In this document: piece by piece, positions 59,072 through 60,657 of the stretch
How positions within the stretch are numbered: the stretch's first letter is position 1
How the letters are laid out: each line of letters starts with the position of its first letter
Origin: Nitrososphaerota archaeon
Lineage (GTDB): Archaea > Thermoproteota > Nitrososphaeria > Nitrososphaerales > UBA183
Reading direction: 5' to 3'
DNA: 60,657 nt
Assembly: GCA_027886865.1 (NCBI GenBank)
Contig: JAPCJR010000012.1
Span: 1-60,657 of the forward strand
The notes under the pieces: generated by a model
The model's input: only the letters and a program-made list of their open reading frames with translations
Database searches by the model: none
What the model was told of the DNA's origin: nothing
Made by a program: the position numbers and the translations under genes

Positions 59072-60175
59072 TGCGATCCTATCCCTCGCCCCTTCCTTCC
59101 TGAGGATGGCACGCTTCCTTCCGACGCCCCACCTGTAACCTCCCAAGGTTCCGTCACTCGCGACGACCCGGTGGCAGGGAATCACCAGTGCGAGAGGGTT
59201 GGACCAGCAGGCATTGCCGACAGCCCTTGCGCCGTTTGGTGACCCTACCTTCATCGCGAGCTCGCCGTACGACGTCGTCGAACCGCGGGGTATCGAGACG
59301 AGGCACTTCCAGACCTTCCATTGGAATGCGGTGGCCCTGATATCTAGGGGAAGACTCTCAAGGCCGGCAGAGTCTCCCGCTTCGAGAGAATCGGCTACCG
59401 CGCGGGTCCATCTGCCCGCGGAATCCCGGTCCTCGCGGATGTCCGCCTTGGGGTACTCGCGCCTTAGTTCCTCCCGGGCTCCCTCCTCGGAGTCATCGAG
59501 CACGACGAAGCAGACACCTCGCCCCGTTCCGGCGACGAGCAGGAATCCGAGAGAACACCTTGCAGTCGCGAAGCGGACTCGTTCCCCCGCGCCACCGTCC
59601 CTGTACGCCCTCGCCTCCATCCCGAGTACGCTTCCGACTGGGCGATACGGCCAGCTGGTGGAAGAACGGCCCACGCGATATGTGGAGCGTCTTACCGACC
59701 CCTCCTCTCGGAGAAGGTGCCTGAACTTGCCCAACCGGACGGCCTCGACGTACTCCCGCGGGCTCACACCGACAATTCGCTTGAAAGCCCGCTGCAGGTG
59801 AGAGGGGCTCATCCCGACCCGCTTGCTGAGAGTCCGCAACGTGAGCTCCTCGGCCGGATGGGCGCCGATGTACGCGCAAAGCGATTGGATCGCTCGTTGC
59901 TGCCGGTTCAACGATTCCGTAGGCTCACAGCGTCGGCATGGCCGAAAGCCGGCGCCCTCTGCGCTCTTTGGGTCGGGGAAGAAGACAACGTTCTCGCGTC
60001 TTGGCCGGCGCGAGGGACAAGAGGGCTTGCAGTAGACACCGGTGGACCGCACGGCGTAGACAAACGAACCGTCTTCGCGAGCACTTCTCGACCTCACCAC
60101 GAACCATTGTTGTTCAGGGGCGAGCGCTCGAAGGTTACCTTCGCGGCCCACGGACGCGGGTTCCGACTGTTGCAT
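59066..60175 (-). CDS. ada: Ada-type methyltransferase and regulator
   Basis: Taken from ATG 60175, 369 residues. Order: Ada zinc domain with VYCKPSCPSRRP and FRPCRRCEP (four Cys), an AraC-type helix-turn-helix (ELTLRTLSKRVGMSPSHLQR, FKRIVGVSPREYVEAVRLGKF) and an O6-alkylguanine methyltransferase end with NPLALVIPCHRVV (catalytic Cys). This is the bacterial adaptive-response protein: it repairs alkylated DNA, and methylation at the first domain turns it into an activator. Such a gene is more bacterial than archaeal, so transfer is likely. Its 3' end overlaps the CorA-type gene by six bases. Confidence 0.92.
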   Translation of the reverse strand: MQQSEPASVGREGNLRALAPEQQWFVVRSRSAREDGSFVYAVRSTGVYCKPSCPSRRPRRENVVFFPDPKSAEGAGFRPCRRCEPTESLNRQQRAIQSLCAYIGAHPAEELTLRTLSKRVGMSPSHLQRAFKRIVGVSPREYVEAVRLGKFRHLLREEGSVRRSTYRVGRSSTSWPYRPVGSVLGMEARAYRDGGAGERVRFATARCSLGFLLVAGTGRGVCFVVLDDSEEGAREELRREYPKADIREDRDSAGRWTRAVADSLEAGDSAGLESLPLDIRATAFQWKVWKCLVSIPRGSTTSYGELAMKVGSPNGARAVGNACWSNPLALVIPCHRVVASDGTLGGYRWGVGRKRAILRKEGARDRIAS

Positions 60176-60657
60176 GATGGCGTGTGGTACCGGGACATGT
60201 AGAAATGCCTTGGCTCGGAATCTTGTGGTCAAAACGGCGGGTCGGGTGTCTGGATGGCGGAGGCGCAGTGAACTCCGCCCACTCAAACCTGTGGCGGGAA
60301 CTTCCTCCCGTATTGTAACAGATGAGAGGCAGCAACTTTTGCTTTCGCAATGCGTAGACCTTCCAAAAGCTTGTAATCCACCTCTGAATTAGCAGGGGCG
60401 GAGGGTTCGGCGTCCGAAGAGAGGAAGACCACGAAGGTCGAAACTCTTTGCGCCGCTTCGCGGCTGTGATGAAAGCACGTTAAGCTCTTAGGGATGGAGA
60501 GATAGCGCTAAGGACTGAGCCGCGAAATCTCGCGGTCAAAATCATCCCTCGTAATGACCATGTGATCATAAATTCGGCGGGGTCACGCATCCGAAAAGTC
60601 AGAATTCAGCTTCAACTGACGAAGGTCCCATTTGGATATAGAGTGGGCCGGAAGGGA
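60176..60657. other. Right-edge region without a recognisable gene
   Basis: After the ada start there is about 480 bases with only short frames. One short minus-strand frame near the right edge could be the end of a gene entering from outside, but its composition is not distinctive. Nothing else is seen: no repeat, hairpin or tRNA. Confidence 0.4.

Noticed and set aside
1..60657. CRISPR array, rRNA, replication origin or prophage
   Set aside because: No regularly spaced direct repeats, no rRNA sequence, no orc/cdc6 gene or origin-box cluster, and no phage structural genes were seen.

Overview
The window is archaeal. Evidence: genes preceded by TATA boxes about 26-30 bp before an ATG, GTG or TTG that would be leaderless, a tRNA-Gly without an encoded CCA, aIF1A, MptA-type GTP cyclohydrolase IB, TrmB- and PadR-type regulators, KaiC-like ATPases, YVTN propellers, and many secreted proteins with a signal peptide, a Thr/Ser-rich stalk and a C-terminal membrane anchor followed by basic residues. 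The high-GC sequence and gene mix suggest a Thermoproteota (Nitrososphaeria-like) lineage, but no rRNA or ribosomal-protein marker is present, so the placement is tentative. No ammonia-oxidation gene is seen.

Layout. 1-8.2 kb: accessory region with a PaaK-like ligase, a vapBC pair, cell-surface proteins, a YVTN propeller, and decayed or duplicated fragments of an anchor module and of the vapC 3' end. 8.4-13.2 kb: a complete arginine deiminase operon on the minus strand (permease, ornithine carbamoyltransferase, arginine deiminase, carbamate kinase), which would yield ATP, ammonia and CO2 from arginine. 13.5-24.8 kb: methyltransferase-like, secreted and small-ligand-fold genes, including a secreted transglutaminase whose domain order looks like that of animal tissue transglutaminases, an ATP-grasp ligase, a KaiC-like ATPase with a 7-TM partner, and a membrane PH-domain protein coupled to a second YVTN propeller. 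26.1-31.7 kb: a MoxR-DUF58 operon flanked by surface proteins. 31.7-44 kb: mixed housekeeping and accessory genes (SIMPL protein, a duplicated zincin, a phospholipase C-like phosphoesterase, GT87, VOC, TrmB, peroxiredoxin, universal stress protein).

44-47.3 kb looks like inserted material: a 765-residue exported protein, a coupled 34-codon ORF, tRNA-Gly(CCC), a small membrane protein and a transposase remnant. 47.4-49.7 kb carries queD, queC and mptA for 7-deazaguanine (archaeosine) synthesis. 49.7-51.6 kb is a minus-strand RNA operon: a DEAD-box helicase with an RGG tail, a previously easy-to-miss 58-residue zinc-finger gene, and aIF1A. 51.8-60.2 kb holds an APC permease pair, an alpha/beta hydrolase, a PadR-DUF998 pair, a voltage-sensor-like domain fused to a CorA transporter, and an Ada-type DNA alkylation-repair protein.

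The two most striking objects are the voltage-sensor-CorA fusion (57.6-59.1 kb) and the animal-type transglutaminase (16.2-18.6 kb). All assignments come from reading the sequence; no database search was run.
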